Under the pieces are notes generated by a model. It made no database searches, was not told where the DNA came from, and saw nothing but the letters and a program-made list of their open reading frames with translations. A stretch of 64,000 nucleotides of DNA, from the NCBI GenBank assembly GCA_023897205.1, contig JAHWDD010000006.1, positions 3,534,001 to 3,598,000 on the forward strand, read 5' to 3'. Source of the DNA: Exophiala sp. HKRS030 (lineage: Eukaryota > Ascomycota > Eurotiomycetes > Chaetothyriales > Herpotrichiellaceae). The translations under genes were made by a program, and so were the position numbers. Shown here piece by piece: positions 11,324-22,900 of the stretch. The first letter of the stretch is position 1. The number at the start of each line of letters is the position of its first letter.

Positions 11324-12900
11324 TCTCGAGTGATGGAATGGTGTTGGGTGCAGGAGGAGGGGTCGTGGCAGCGTGCGGCAGTCAGAGTGATGTTGCAGAG
11401 TTTTGGAATATTAGAATACAGCGTAAATGTGGAAGGACTCTATCAAATGCATAGAGCAATGACTCGAGTCTGGTGCGACTAGAGGCAGGGTGTTGGTGAT
11501 TGGTATAGGATGAATATGAAGAGCGTCGCAGTGACTGACAATGACGCATCAGGTACGGGAGGAGAATAAAATTATTGTCAGCCGCGGGGCCACATTGGCC
11601 ACAATCGCCACGGAAGTTACGGGGGGCCGTGGGGCTGCCTGCTGCCTATAGGATAGAATCTTAGTAGGTGCCTAGGTACCTAAGCAAGTGGTGGCAAAGG
11701 CAGTTGTATGGCAGGGTGGGTAGGTGTGTGGACGGCCACCAGGGCTCCGGGCGGCGTGGCCAGACCCTTCAGGCCCTTGGATGGTGTTGGATTACCTAAT
11801 GCTCCTCCTCTCCTCTGTGTCAGTTAGTGGGTGAGGGTGAGAGTCCTGTCTAAAGCATTGTTTAGCCTTTAGGTGGTAGGTATCACGTGTGTATTCCGTA
11901 TACATATATGACATACCTAGTATCTCACGTACTGTAAAGTCGAGTGGAACTGACGCCTACTAAGTGGAAAATTCCCGCCGGATCGGGCTGCCAGTGCCGC
12001 CGCTTTTGGCGGGTTTCTTCCCTCGATGCCAAGCACGGTCCCCTGGCCCTCCCCTGGCCCTTCTACCTCCTTCGAGCACCATGCAACCACACAGCCGATG
12101 GGGACCAGAAACCGTCTCCCCTCCAGAAATGGCCACTTCTTCAGAAACGGTGGGTGCCTTCCACTACAGAGGCTTGACCGTGGCACCTCGAGGATCGACG
12201 GGGATGGTCCTGTTCGAGTTGTCGCACCTCGGAGAGACGACCTGCTCCTACCTAAGCAAAATTTAAATCAGACACCCCCCCCCACCCCTCCGTCCTTTCC
12301 TTGATGTATTCCAGCGTCTCTGCTCAACTTTCGTACTATATTCAAACCCGAGACTGAGGGCTTAGTTATTTCACTACCGTCAGTTTGGAAGTTCCCCTAC
12401 TCCCTTTCCAATCTTTTCTCTCCTCCTTGCCAGTGACGGCTTCACAGCATCTACTGCCGGTGGCAGAGAGGAGGAGTTAGGGGAAGGCTAGTCTTCCCTG
12501 GCACGCTATGGCCGTACGGCCTCTCCGCCAGAGGCCAGCAGCCCAGTATTCGGCTGAACAGTATCTCTAGGTTCTGGACATATCGATCTTCCCGGATAAA
12601 TCATAGCGACTATATCTTACCTTTCTCTCTATATATACGGCAACCAGGCCGGCTACCTTAGTGCATAAGGTAACTAATCGAGTAAAACAAAGAGAGCACT
12701 ATCTTAGGTGGGAGAAGGATAAGTACCACGACGGCGACGAAATGGATACGAGATGTAACGCTTTTAGTACTTCTACACAACGAAGGAGATCGAGATTTCC
12801 TCGCGATAGAGGTTACTCTAAGATATACTAAAGGATAGTAGAAAAGACTAAATCCGTAAGTACTTACTTAAAGTTATACTTACACCGCGTTGAAGTTCAA
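11324..12900. other. gene-poor region, upstream of RBR gene
   Basis: Just above the RBR start lies its promoter. Further on there are CCTAGGTACC-type short palindromes (about 11655-11685). From about 12600 the DNA becomes TA-rich with many TpA steps. No frame with protein-like composition was found. Confidence 0.5.
12601..12890. other. TpA-rich tract, possible decayed (RIP-like) element
   Basis: This stretch is visibly richer in TpA dinucleotides (TATATCTTAC, ATATATAC, TAAGGTAACTAATCG) than the flanks and has no open frame. Repeat-induced point mutation, which converts CpA to TpA in many Pezizomycotina, would leave such a trace, but no homology to a transposon was seen. Confidence 0.3.
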
Positions 12901-12998
12901 GCCGATACAGAAAGCCAAAGCTGATCATGATTGAGTGGTAGAATTTTTGTCAACGTACAAACATTCGGTCATGTCCTCAATATCCCATACATTATCTT

Positions 12999-13570
12999 CT
13001 ATCTTATAGCTACTCCTTCCAAGTTCATCGAAAAAGGCCCAAGGTACCTGGGAGACTTGGAAAAGGGCAGATCGTGCTCTCTCGAATGTGACACGCATGG
13101 TCTGCCAATTCTCGGGCCGAAGTTCCTGGGTACTGAACTAGGAGTTTCCCCAGGGTGTGGGTTATGATGTTGTACGATCAATATAGTATTGTCTCGAGCA
13201 GATCTCTCGTCAAGAACTGCGCAAATGGCGGGCCAAAAGTCTTTCATCGGGTCGTTGTCCGCTTTCGCTTTGGCATATCGCTCTCGAATGTGTTGGCCAA
13301 TGGTTGCTGCAGATGCAGAAAGAAACCCAGTGCTAAATGGGGCTACTGGTGCTATTGCTGCTTCTCGCGAATGTGGTTGATCCGCCGTGCGAATCAAGTA
13401 CCACTTCCACCCAAGAAGATCCGCAGTCGGGGAGGTCTTGGTCAGAAAGTCGTCAATCACCTACGGCAGTGTTGGGAAAGAGTCCAAGAAAATCACATTC
13501 GAAAGGTATACCTCTGTAGGGATATTGGCAGTACAAAAGAGGAACATTTTGTCCATAATTGCGTGGTTTG
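12999..13570 (-). pseudogene. unrecognised coding remnant with internal stop
   Basis: On the minus strand a protein-like frame begins at about 13556 (MDKMFLFCTANIPTEVY), meets a TAG at about 13461 and continues in the same frame (VIDDFLTKTSPTADLLGWKW, then SASAATIGQHIRERYAKAK and AVLDERSARDNTILIV) to a stop at 12999. If the TAG is instead the end of an intron, the second part could be an exon, but no good donor was found. The composition is protein-like to about residue 125 and then degrades. I do not recognise the family. The flanks are gene-free, so a broken gene is the simplest reading. Confidence 0.35.
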
Positions 13571-15082
13571 GGTGGCAATCGTAAACGATCCTTTCGCGTC
13601 AAGCTAGTCGAGAGATAAGATGTCGTAGTAGTAGATGGCAGAGAGGACAGATCTAGTAGATTTCAGTCAAGAAGTGAGGTGCAAGAGGGTGAAGTCAAGC
13701 GCTCCCTATGAGATTACTGCCCTATAGCGCAAGACAAAGGCCAAAGCCGGTCCAGGGAGAACAAGCGGGGTATCCCGATCTGCCACCCGTTGTCGATACG
13801 AGGCTTAGTTGGACAGCCAGTTAACATATGGTCCCCCACTTTCGCACAAAAGTACGGCGTAGCAGGTCGAAGTATACCCTGCCTCTATCACAGAAGCACT
13901 TAAGCGCCTGGAATTGTTTACAATTTTGGCAACTTCTCACTATCTTAGTGCAATTGCCCTTTACAGTGCTTCCCAATTTCGAGGTATTGTAATGACGAAC
14001 CGACAGCTTGAGAGTCCAATCTGGCGTCTGCCAGTTTATGGAACTGGGATTGGTGTACTCTGGCAGGGATATACCTATGCAGCTAGCACAGGCTTTTGGA
14101 AAACGATGGACTCCATACTGGAAATTTCACTGAGGCGCGGAGCCTACTTCTGGACATGACGGCATATTTTTGTCCCTAGCAGTGTTTGAAGTGTTATGCT
14201 TAGGTGACCCTGACTAGGACATGACAGTTCGATGACTTTTCGAATCTCTGAATCTCTGGGTATTGAAGCAACTTGACTGGTTCAAGAACCCCGTCGAGGA
14301 AAATCCTAGAAAGAAGATCCTGGGCGTCTTGCTTTGGCCGCCGGATGATTGCCCAAGCACTCGGCGGTAAGGCAAGATGTCTGCCATCTGGATCCATTGT
14401 CTTTCAACCATGGTGCTTCTCAAAGGAGATCCTTGCTGACCTCTCTCAGGGTGGCCTTGTCAACACCAGCCCTGACGAAAGAAGGCCAGAGGTTTCCCCG
14501 ACGGCTAGTCAGTAAAGGTTTCATTGTAAGTCCCACCATCGCAATCTACCCAGATTTAACTTCCAGACTGATGTTTACCTCTACAATCAGGCTGCATCTC
14601 AGTTTCAAACACATGAAGTCAGGGACGCCGTTCGAGAGGTACCTCAGCCTGCAGAAACTCTTTAGGTGTTGCTCGGAGAGTACGTATTTGGGCCTCTGTG
14701 GCCTATATCGAGAATTTGGGGTACTAAACCGAATTAGGATTAGTGATAACCTTCTACGGTCGCAGTTTTGGGGAAATTATCCCAGGTCACGTGCTCAGGC
14801 ATCTCGGTAGGTAATCTTCTGCATATTAGGCACGATTAGGGTAGGTACGTACCCAAGACTGCAAAGTCGCAAAGTCACATGCCAAGGAGCTCATTGGATT
14901 GCTAGAACCTCACCTTGGTTTTTGTCTAGACTCCTGGTGCCCTTGTACTCTCTCCCGTCAACTTCTGGCACTCGTCGCTCATTAATTACCACTTATTGTT
15001 TACTTGCTACTCTGTCGTTGCATAGACATCTCCTTCTCGTATCTTATGGTTTCATCTGTATCGTGCCATCAACCTCTCAATT
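13571..15082. other. gene-poor region before CAX4
   Basis: Only short open frames are present (for example about 13914-14159 plus and 14200-14423 minus), with no recognised domain. The last ~150 bases are CT-rich and lead into the CAX4 start codon, as a promoter and leader would. Confidence 0.5.
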
Positions 15083-15936
15083 ATGGACGACCCGGCGTTG
15101 GCTTCTTTGTCTCTAACCCATGTGCGATATGTGCGTTGCATACCCAAACACTTGGTCCTTCTTAACACAATGCAATTACTTATGATGGATAGAATCCTGA
15201 TGATCCAATATCATATCTTTCAGCGTGGCTGGCCTTGGTTCCTCAGGGCTTTGCGTCGTATATGTGACCCTCATATGGGCATCACGTGAAGTGGAAATTC
15301 TTTTGATGTTTGCGGGCCAGATGGCCTGTGAAGCCCTAAACTTTGGACTCAAACGTTTGATACGGGAAGAAAGACCTCGTCGTAAGTGTTGAATCTATTC
15401 AATCCACAAATTTCTACATTCGCAAAGCCCGTTTTATTGCATAACTGACTGCTTCTTGAATAGAAATGTTTGGCAAGGGCTATGGCATGCCATCCTCTCA
15501 TGCACAGTTTGTTGCATTTTTCTCCGTCTCATTGACATTGTTTCTACTCATCCGGCATGTACCGACGACATCGACAAGCTATTCACCTTCGACGTTCCAA
15601 GAACGAGTTTTGTTGTCATTGCTAGCCTTTGTCTGTGCCGGTGCTGTTGCGGCGAGTCGAGTTTATCTCAATTATCACACGCCCAGGCAGGTTTGGGTCG
15701 GCATAGCAGCTGGTGTTGCATTTGCATTGGTCTGGTTTGTCACCGTAACGGTGTTGCATCGTCAAGGCGTTGTTGAATGGGCATTGGAAACATGGATTTC
15801 TAGGAAATTGCGGTTTCGAGACCTGATAACAACAGAGGATATTCAGGATGCAGGCTGGGGACGATGGGAGTCTCGCAGAAAGGCTAAGCGCGGGACGGCA
15901 ACGGCCGGAAATGTATCGACTAAGAAACGACGTTGA
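15083..15936 (+). CDS. CAX4: dolichyldiphosphatase, one frame break
   Basis: This endoplasmic-reticulum membrane PAP2-family enzyme removes a phosphate from dolichyl diphosphate so that dolichyl phosphate is recycled for N-glycosylation. I model three exons: 15083-15130 (MDDPALASLSLTHVRY), 15193-15381 and 15464-15936. Exon 2 begins NPDDPISYLSAWLALVPQ, then must shift to reach CVVYVTLIWASREVEILLMF and FAGQMACEALNFGLKR. The shift is at a GGG run (15246-15248); one extra G repairs it, gives 236 residues and makes the phase into exon 3 agree. Phosphatase motifs are KRLIREERPR (K-x6-RP type, across exons 2-3), GYGMPSSHAQF (the PSGH-type motif) and SRVYLNYHTPRQV (the SR-x5-H-x3-D-type motif). Several helices lie between them. 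The C-terminus is basic (RRKAKRG, TKKRR). Loss of this enzyme severely harms yeast, which favours sequencing error over a real break. Confidence 0.87.
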
Positions 15937-17953
15937 TATAGCAAAAGTAGCACTTGAAAAGAGTTTGACGACGGACAGGATTCTTGGCTAATATCTCCGT
16001 CCAGTGTTCAGTGGGTGTTGACTGGCATGTGCATGCTCAGGACGTTTGAGAATGAAAATATCAGGTGAATGACGCTCGAAGCCTGATGTCTGTAATTCTC
16101 TGTTCTTTTCGTCTTGGACAGAGCGCTCCGACTTTTGTCATATAGCAAGTCAGTACATCTAGGAGCTACATTCGACTACCTCACAAACGATATCTGTCCC
16201 CAACAGCCCGTATGTCACGTGACCATGGAGATTGAAGAGACTCTCAAGTACTCCGCAGATCCGACATGTTCTTATCCTATTCACATGTTTGACGCGTCTT
16301 ATTTGTTTCTGGTACGGAGGAGGAGGTGGTTCAGGACATTAAAAGGAGGCACGTGCTCGTTAGTGGCTGGATGAGTGGCGTACAGTGGCGGTGGTTGTTG
16401 ACGTCATGTGACTCTGTTAAATCCGTTAAGGCCTTGGATTCTGCCAGCCGCTTTTCAGGCCTCCAGCCCGCCTTCAGAAGCCATGTCTTTTCTCTCTCTG
16501 TCTCTACAGTACAATTGACAAAGTATGGGAGACAAAAGTACAGAGCGGGATGAGTACCTCCTATGTGGTTAATCAACATGTTGACGTGGTCGATGTGCCA
16601 GTGCGCGTGTCACAGAAAACAGGCAAATGGAGTGTGTAGGTTTTGGGTTTGTGCATAAAACTCAGGAGCAGAATATCCCCCAGGGTTGATTGGTTGGGGT
16701 GAAAGCAAAAGGTGTACAATGCCGCAATGAGAGTGAATGAGTAAGATGACTGAGACGATCGACGCCATGCAAGGCTTATTGCTCAGCAGAAACGGCGCGG
16801 CAAGCTAAGTTTGAAAAAGGATAATACTTTACACGCAGTAACCTGTTGAGTAAATAGGTACCTACTTACGGAGTACTTGTGTGCCTAAAAGTGCTTGGAA
16901 GTAACTAATTCCCTAGGTACTTAACTGGTAGTGTACAGGACTCTTCAGTTAGCGGTACTCTAAGCTTACAAATGTACCAAAGTGTAAGTACTAACTAGGT
17001 ACGGAGTTAGGTACCTAGGCACCTAGGACACTCTAAGGGTGCCACAAGTGCCTAGGACACGCAGGGGGAGTTTCGCCCAGGCGGACTGGTCAGGCCTCAA
17101 GCCCCAAGCGGTTACAAGCCCATGAGCCTCAAACCCTCAAACCTCAAAATACTCGCTCGGACCCCTGGGCTTCCGGGATCCACATTACACACGCGACCAC
17201 TGAAACTCTTCATCCACCAACACCGGAGTTTGTTACTAAGATAGGTGCTAAGTAGGTACAATGACCCTTGGAGGCCTTTGCGTACCGAACTCATCCAACT
17301 TCTTCAGCAACAGGACACTGCACAGCACAGGTAAATACAGATTACGGAGGACCTGGTGGACGAGCATAGTAGATTATTCTATGATATACAGAGACAAGAA
17401 AGTACTCCGTAGTACATAGTAGCAGTACGGAGTAATAAATATTACCTACCTAGGTAGGTAATAATAACAACAATAATACCTACACTAGGTAGTAATACCG
17501 AGTAATCATGACGATGGTCCCTCCCGGAAGTCCCGGATGCAGCCTTGTCTGTCTTGTCTGTCTTTGCCTGTCGTACCTGTCGTATCTGCCGTACCTGTCC
17601 AATGTCGTGTCCAATGTCCATCTGCTTCCCTCACTTTCAGCTTCCTACCAAGTCAATCAACTGTCCTTCTCAAACGTCTCTGTCCCTCACTCGCTACTTC
17701 TGATTCTCCTCTTTCCTGCTGCTGCTGCTGCTGCTCCTGCTGCTACTGCTACTTGTTCGTATTCTTATTACATCTCGCTTCTTCAGCCTTCAGCCTTTAG
17801 CTTCCAGCCTTTCGTCTTTAATTCCTCCTCCACTCCCCTTGGGACTTTGCTCACTACTCCACGACTCTCTCACTCTCTCCCTCTATATCCCTCTCACGGC
17901 TCTCCCTCACACTCTCGCTCTCGCCTTCTTCGAATCTCGATTTCTCACAAGCC
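15937..17953. promoter_or_regulatory. long intergenic region with palindromic TAGGTA/TACGGAGTA motifs
   Basis: About 2 kb without a credible gene. From 16850 to 17060 and from 17220 to 17500 it is crowded with CCTAGGTAC, GGTACCTAGG, AGTACTTACTT and TACGGAGTA words. From about 17550 it turns pyrimidine-rich, with a CTG/CTC run (about 17718-17755), and this continues to the DUF7728-like start at 17954, so its promoter and leader lie here. Confidence 0.5.
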
Positions 17954-19114
17954 ATGCATCTGATTCACGCACTGGTTGCCAGTGCGTGTACTTTACACGC
18001 CTCTGCGTTCCTCCTGCCTCTGGAAGTTTCAAACGCCGCCGAACAAGCAAAGTCCGAACTCGCCTCTTTCTTTACCCAATCAGTCACATCCCTTGACCTC
18101 GACTGCCCTGGATGCCCATTCTTCGGTGGCAAGGACTCTACTCAAGCCCTATCTTATGTAGAGAACAAGATTGTAAGCACTTGCTTAGAAACAATCCATG
18201 ATACTTACGCTGACTCCTCTCTTCTCAGCATCTTGAATTCGCCCTCAACCTCGATCAAGATTTGACCATCAATGGACAGTCCGTCCTACCCAAGGATCCC
18301 CTCCTTACACAACCATATATCCTCAAGGCTCCCAAATACAGACCGACAACGGTCAACAATCTCAACCCCTTCAATTGGATTTCGCCCTGGAGAGACTAAA
18401 TGATATTCCTGCCGCTGACCCAAACCTCGACGTTTCTGTCACCCCTCTTCAGTTCACGATTTTTGGTATCCAAGGGCAACCAGTCAAGGTCGATACTGTC
18501 GCCATCTCATTGTTGACCACTTCAGGCCGCACATCGATTGCCAAAATCTCCACCATTCCTTTTAAAGACACTCCAGGTGCTACAACATGTGATACGACCT
18601 CCAAATGGTCCATATGCCGACTTCGAGCCATCGTCGCTGCTCGTCTCAGGACAATGGTCTTGTCAGCCAAAGCACGTGCCCATGGCATGAAGGGTTGGGT
18701 CAAGGGCCAGGGCAAAGGGTGTCACGGCAAGATTGGTCACAAGACTGGTCCTAATGGCATGTCACATACTCATGGCCATGGTCATGCTTCCCACCGAGGC
18801 CACCATTACCACAATGCCCATCGCTTTGGACGTATGCTTCATCAGACCCTTCGATTCTTCGTCATTCCTGCCCTGCTCGGAGTTATCCTTGGTCTGTTGG
18901 CCAGCGCTGTCGGAATGATACTTGGACAGTTGATCTGCTTCATCAGGATTCGATCTCGTCGTGGAAACACAAGGGGTGACATTCATGGCCGTGCTGTTGA
19001 GATTGTCGTCGAGGACGATGAAAAGGCCACATTACTCATTGATGGAGAAGTTCCTCCCCCGAGTATCAAGACCTTGACGTCGAAGCAGCCCCAGTCGAAG
19101 AAGAGAAGAAGTAA
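17954..19114 (+). CDS. DUF7728-like secretory-pathway single-pass membrane protein, frame broken twice
   Basis: Exon 1 is 17954-18172; an intron (GTAAGC...CAG) follows; exon 2 is 18229-19114. The protein (about 368 residues) starts with a signal peptide (MHLIHALVASACTLHASAFL), then a luminal domain with the paired-cysteine motif LDCPGCPF typical of this fungal family, a His-rich stretch (HTHGHGHASHRGHHYHNAH) and one membrane helix (FFVIPALLGVILGLLASAVG). Two frame breaks occur in exon 2. At CCC (18331-18333) the frame must move from LTQPYILKAP to QIQTDNGQQSQPLQLDF. At CCCCC (19056-19060) it must move from DGEVPPP to EYQDLDVEAAPVEEEKK and stop at 19112-19114. One base added at each run makes exon 2 an exact multiple of three. 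The frame that runs on to 19325 is therefore a false tail. Function unknown in the family. Confidence 0.78.
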
Positions 19115-19938
19115 AGGATATCTATCGAACGAAAATCCTTCATTACCACCACAGGAACTCACGATGAAACAAAAAGTCATGAGATATTTGATGTTCAAGA
19201 TTGGAAACCCCTATAAAAATTTCACAAGTAAACGAAGATGCCCAAAGCATTGCAGGTGTTGCTTCCTACCAGCAAATTCAGACTCTTTCTGGAAAAGCCG
19301 GATTAGGATATATATTTTTTTTTGACACAGCGGCTGTGTTCTCCGGAATTACCACTTCGAACAGCGTCGGGGCTTTTAATTCAGAAGTCCATGACACAAT
19401 TTTGATCATCAGAATTGTTTGAAACCACATCGAGACAATTATAGTCTTGGTCATTGTCAAATTGATAGCAGTAGGATCTAGGTATGATTATGTGTACGAC
19501 AAAGACAAGTCTTTAGTGATCTGTAACTTTTCTACATGTGTTCCCAAGGCTAGACACCCAGTAACTTTCGATCTTCGGTGATCTCTGATCTGTGCTCTGA
19601 TATCTTATCTGATTGTATTCATTGAAAACTACTACGGAGTAGGTAGGTAGGTCTCGTAGGTATAGTTTGATTATTATCCACTCTCAACATGCTCAAATAT
19701 GTAAAACATCCACCTCTCCGCCCTCCACCATCCACCCAGCCCTCTCATCGCCCGCCTCATATCACAAGTCGGCATCTTTCCCTCCCGAACCCTGCGATCA
19801 ACTCACGGCTCACGACTCACGAGTCACAACTCCAGCGCGGCCTCTCCTCTCCCAATGCCGTCCGCGCAAGGAAACACACAAAGAACCTCTGTGTGTTAAC
19901 CAAAACCACACCTCTCGTCCAGCATCACCATCACCGCT
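19115..19938. other. convergent intergenic region
   Basis: This lies between two genes that end toward each other. It holds a T-rich stretch near 19310-19325, one TACGGAGTA motif (19633-19641) next to TAGGTAGGTAGG, and no gene. The open frames near 19690-20160 are on the strand opposite the end of the coiled-coil gene and are not credible. Confidence 0.5.
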
Positions 19939-22900
19939 TCACAACGCCGCCCACGCCTCACTCGCCCAGTACCACAACATGTCCCAGCGCCGCTGCAGCG
20001 CCGGCATCAACCGCACATGGCCCGGTGCCGCTGTCGCGTACCAGGACGGCACGGCATGCGCGCTGAAGTCGGGAAGAGAAAGTGGTGGTGGTGGCTCCGG
20101 CCATACTGAGTCTGACTCGTTGGACCCGTGGGCTAGACTGGAGTACTGCTGCTGCTGTTGCTGATGGCGGGAGTGGGAGTGGGAGTGGTGGGGGTGATGG
20201 TGGTGGTGGTGGTTCCGCAGGTGTGCCTGGAGCCGTGGGTTGCGGTACTGGGCCATTGCGTCGAATGGCGCGTGCGCGGGCGCGGGGGTGTTTGCTTTTG
20301 CTTTGGTGCTGCTGTCTTTGTGACAATTCGGGATAGAGACCGGGTTGGCGTTGATGGTGAGTGCAGAGACTGTTGGGCAGACGGGGCATATGGAACAGAT
20401 GGGACATGTTGGGCAGGGCGAGGAGATTGGGAGTGGTGGTGGTGGTGGATCGCAGCGTATTGATGCGCTGTGTTCTGAATCTGGCATTGTCGAGAGCAAA
20501 GCAATGGGATGAGACTCTGTCGCTGGCCACAGATCGCTGCCTTCCCGCTGTATGGTCGACAGTGTCTCCATCGCCGTCGCCGTAGGATACACGACATGTA
20601 CCGTCGGACGGGCAAGTGGCATCATCGGCATATGCTGAGTGGCGTTCCGCTGCACGAGGGTATAATACGACCTTGCATTCTCGACATCGGCCATGCTCAT
20701 CGAGTTGCCGACAGGGTGGAGAGCCAGGAAGGCAGTCAGGATCAACACCGCGACCAACGAGTAGAAATGCTGCGCTTTTGATCGCAGGATTCCCAGGTAC
20801 GCGAGTAGGCTCCATGTTGTGGTCAATAGGCTGTGCAGCCGGGTTCGAATGTTTTGATTCTCATGCGTGACGAATGATGGCAGGAAGGAGGATATCGTCG
20901 TCGTCGTGGAGAAGAATGAGGGTTCGGGAGTTTTGCTTCTAATCGGACATTGCGAGTCGAGAGTACGGGTCGACGGTGTCTGGTGCTGGAGGCCTTGTGT
21001 CTCCCCGCTGTGGTCCGTCCCAACTACCGAAGGAAAACTCATGCTCTGGGTGTTCAAAGAATCGGCTGATGGGTCCGTGTATTTGATTATCGAGTCTTGT
21101 CTGTAGCGATCATGTCCCGTCGACTCGGTTCTTCTACGCACAAGACTCATAGTTTGGCTTGCTTCGACAGCTGAAGAGCTCCCATGACTGAACGCAGAAT
21201 CAGGCGAGCTAGAGCATGCGGGGTTATCTCTCGCGGTTGCTTGGACTGCTTCATCGGAATCAAGTGTATGTGGTGCCGCCCGTGGGGCTGGGGAGTTGCT
21301 TGGTCTAGGTTCACTGTTGTTGCGCCCAGAGGTGATGCTACTGCTGCTGGCAGGGCAGTCGTTCGATCCATCAGTTCTTGAGTCATCCGACACATGCGGC
21401 TGAAGCTGAGTTTCTGGAATACTTGTCGTAGATTCAGGAAATGGAACATGCTCTAAATCGATCTTGCTGCTCTGTCTTGACAGCGGAATGTGTACCGTCA
21501 ACGCTGGTTTTTCCCTGTCTGACTTTGAAGCCTTACTTCCTTGGCTTTGGCTTGAGCTCACAGCATTGGTTGTTGAGACCTGAGTCTCACCATTGCTGGC
21601 GTCTTCGCGTTGGGTTTCTGTCATAAGTTTAGATTCCGACTTCCGGGGCTGATTTTTACTCTGTGCCTGGGCGCGCAAATCAGCCATCTCTTCTGCGAAA
21701 ATCTCATACAAGACGTTCCGGATCTCCTCAGGCTCGAACCGTGACGCCAAACCGCGTATCATATGACGAGGGTTCGATCTGAGGTCGTGGTTCATGATAG
21801 CACTTTGTGGCTCTCTCATCGAGGCATCCGAACCAAGGTAGAATTCAGATAGGGTACCGGATTTCATCAATGCCGATCGATGTGCGACTGTACCGGTCTG
21901 CTTCCACGTGCCAACGTTTGGGTGGCTTGAGCGTACTAACCCTCGATTCCCAGCTGACTGACCCCTGTGGTCCACGGGCCGAGGTTTCATGTGTAGAGGA
22001 GATATATTTGGAGACGGTACAGCGCGGATTGACAAGCGGCCAGCTCCGTACGGTGTTGCAGAGCCGCTCCAGTACGGACTTCCTATCATTGATATGGGAG
22101 AGGAGACAAAGTTGAACATATCTGCCATGGTCTGTGGGTGCACACTTGCTATCGACCGTATAGAAGCGGGTGAGTATGGTTGATAAATCGATGAGGCAGG
22201 ACGAGAGCGTGTGAGCTTTGCATCATCCCGACTAGACACTGGTTTGGTCTTCAAAAGATCATATATCATCAGGCAATTAATGTCGTCCTCCATTTGGACC
22301 ATCATGGTCTCCTTGAGCCAATTCGCGCAGCGTGCCTTTTCTTCTATCATATTCTGAAGATCAGTGTGGGAGATCTTCAGGCGTTGGCTAAGACTCTCAT
22401 TCGCCTTGTCACAACTTGTGAGAGCTTGCCTGAGGTGCTCAATCTCAAGCCAATTGGCTTTCTGTTTCTCCTGCAGGTCTCGTATTGTCGCATGTTGCTT
22501 GGTAAGTCCCTCGGACTGTGCTAGAGCGAGTTTATTTTTCTCGATAAGTACTGTCTCGGAGGTCTTTGCAAGATTGTTCGCTGAAGTGAAAGCCGAAATC
22601 GCAATCTCTAACTCCCGTTTTGCCTCAGTCAATTCTCTTTGCAGTGCTCTTGTTCGTTCCTGTTCGGCCTCAAGTTCTAGACGTGTTGTTTTCAACTCGA
22701 TGGACACTGCCTCAATGTACGCATCCTGCTTGTCGACGATTTTGTGGAACTCTTTCTCCTTGACGACAAGGGCATCCTCCTTGTTGTGTAATTTCTCCAT
22801 CAAGTCCTCCTTGACTCCTAAGACCTCTAGTCTTTCACGAGTAGGAGACGTTGCCGTCGCCCGGTCACGCACCTCAGGGGTTTCTGTCTGGACACCGTTT

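Noticed and set aside
19201..19422. Plus-strand open frame after the DUF7728-like gene
   Set aside because: It begins in sequence that is 3' of the corrected stop at 19114, has no domain, and is preceded by no promoter-like feature.
19667..20615. Several long frames overlapping the 3' end of the coiled-coil gene
   Set aside because: They are shadows of a low-complexity coding region (His, Pro, Gln) in other frames and on the other strand.
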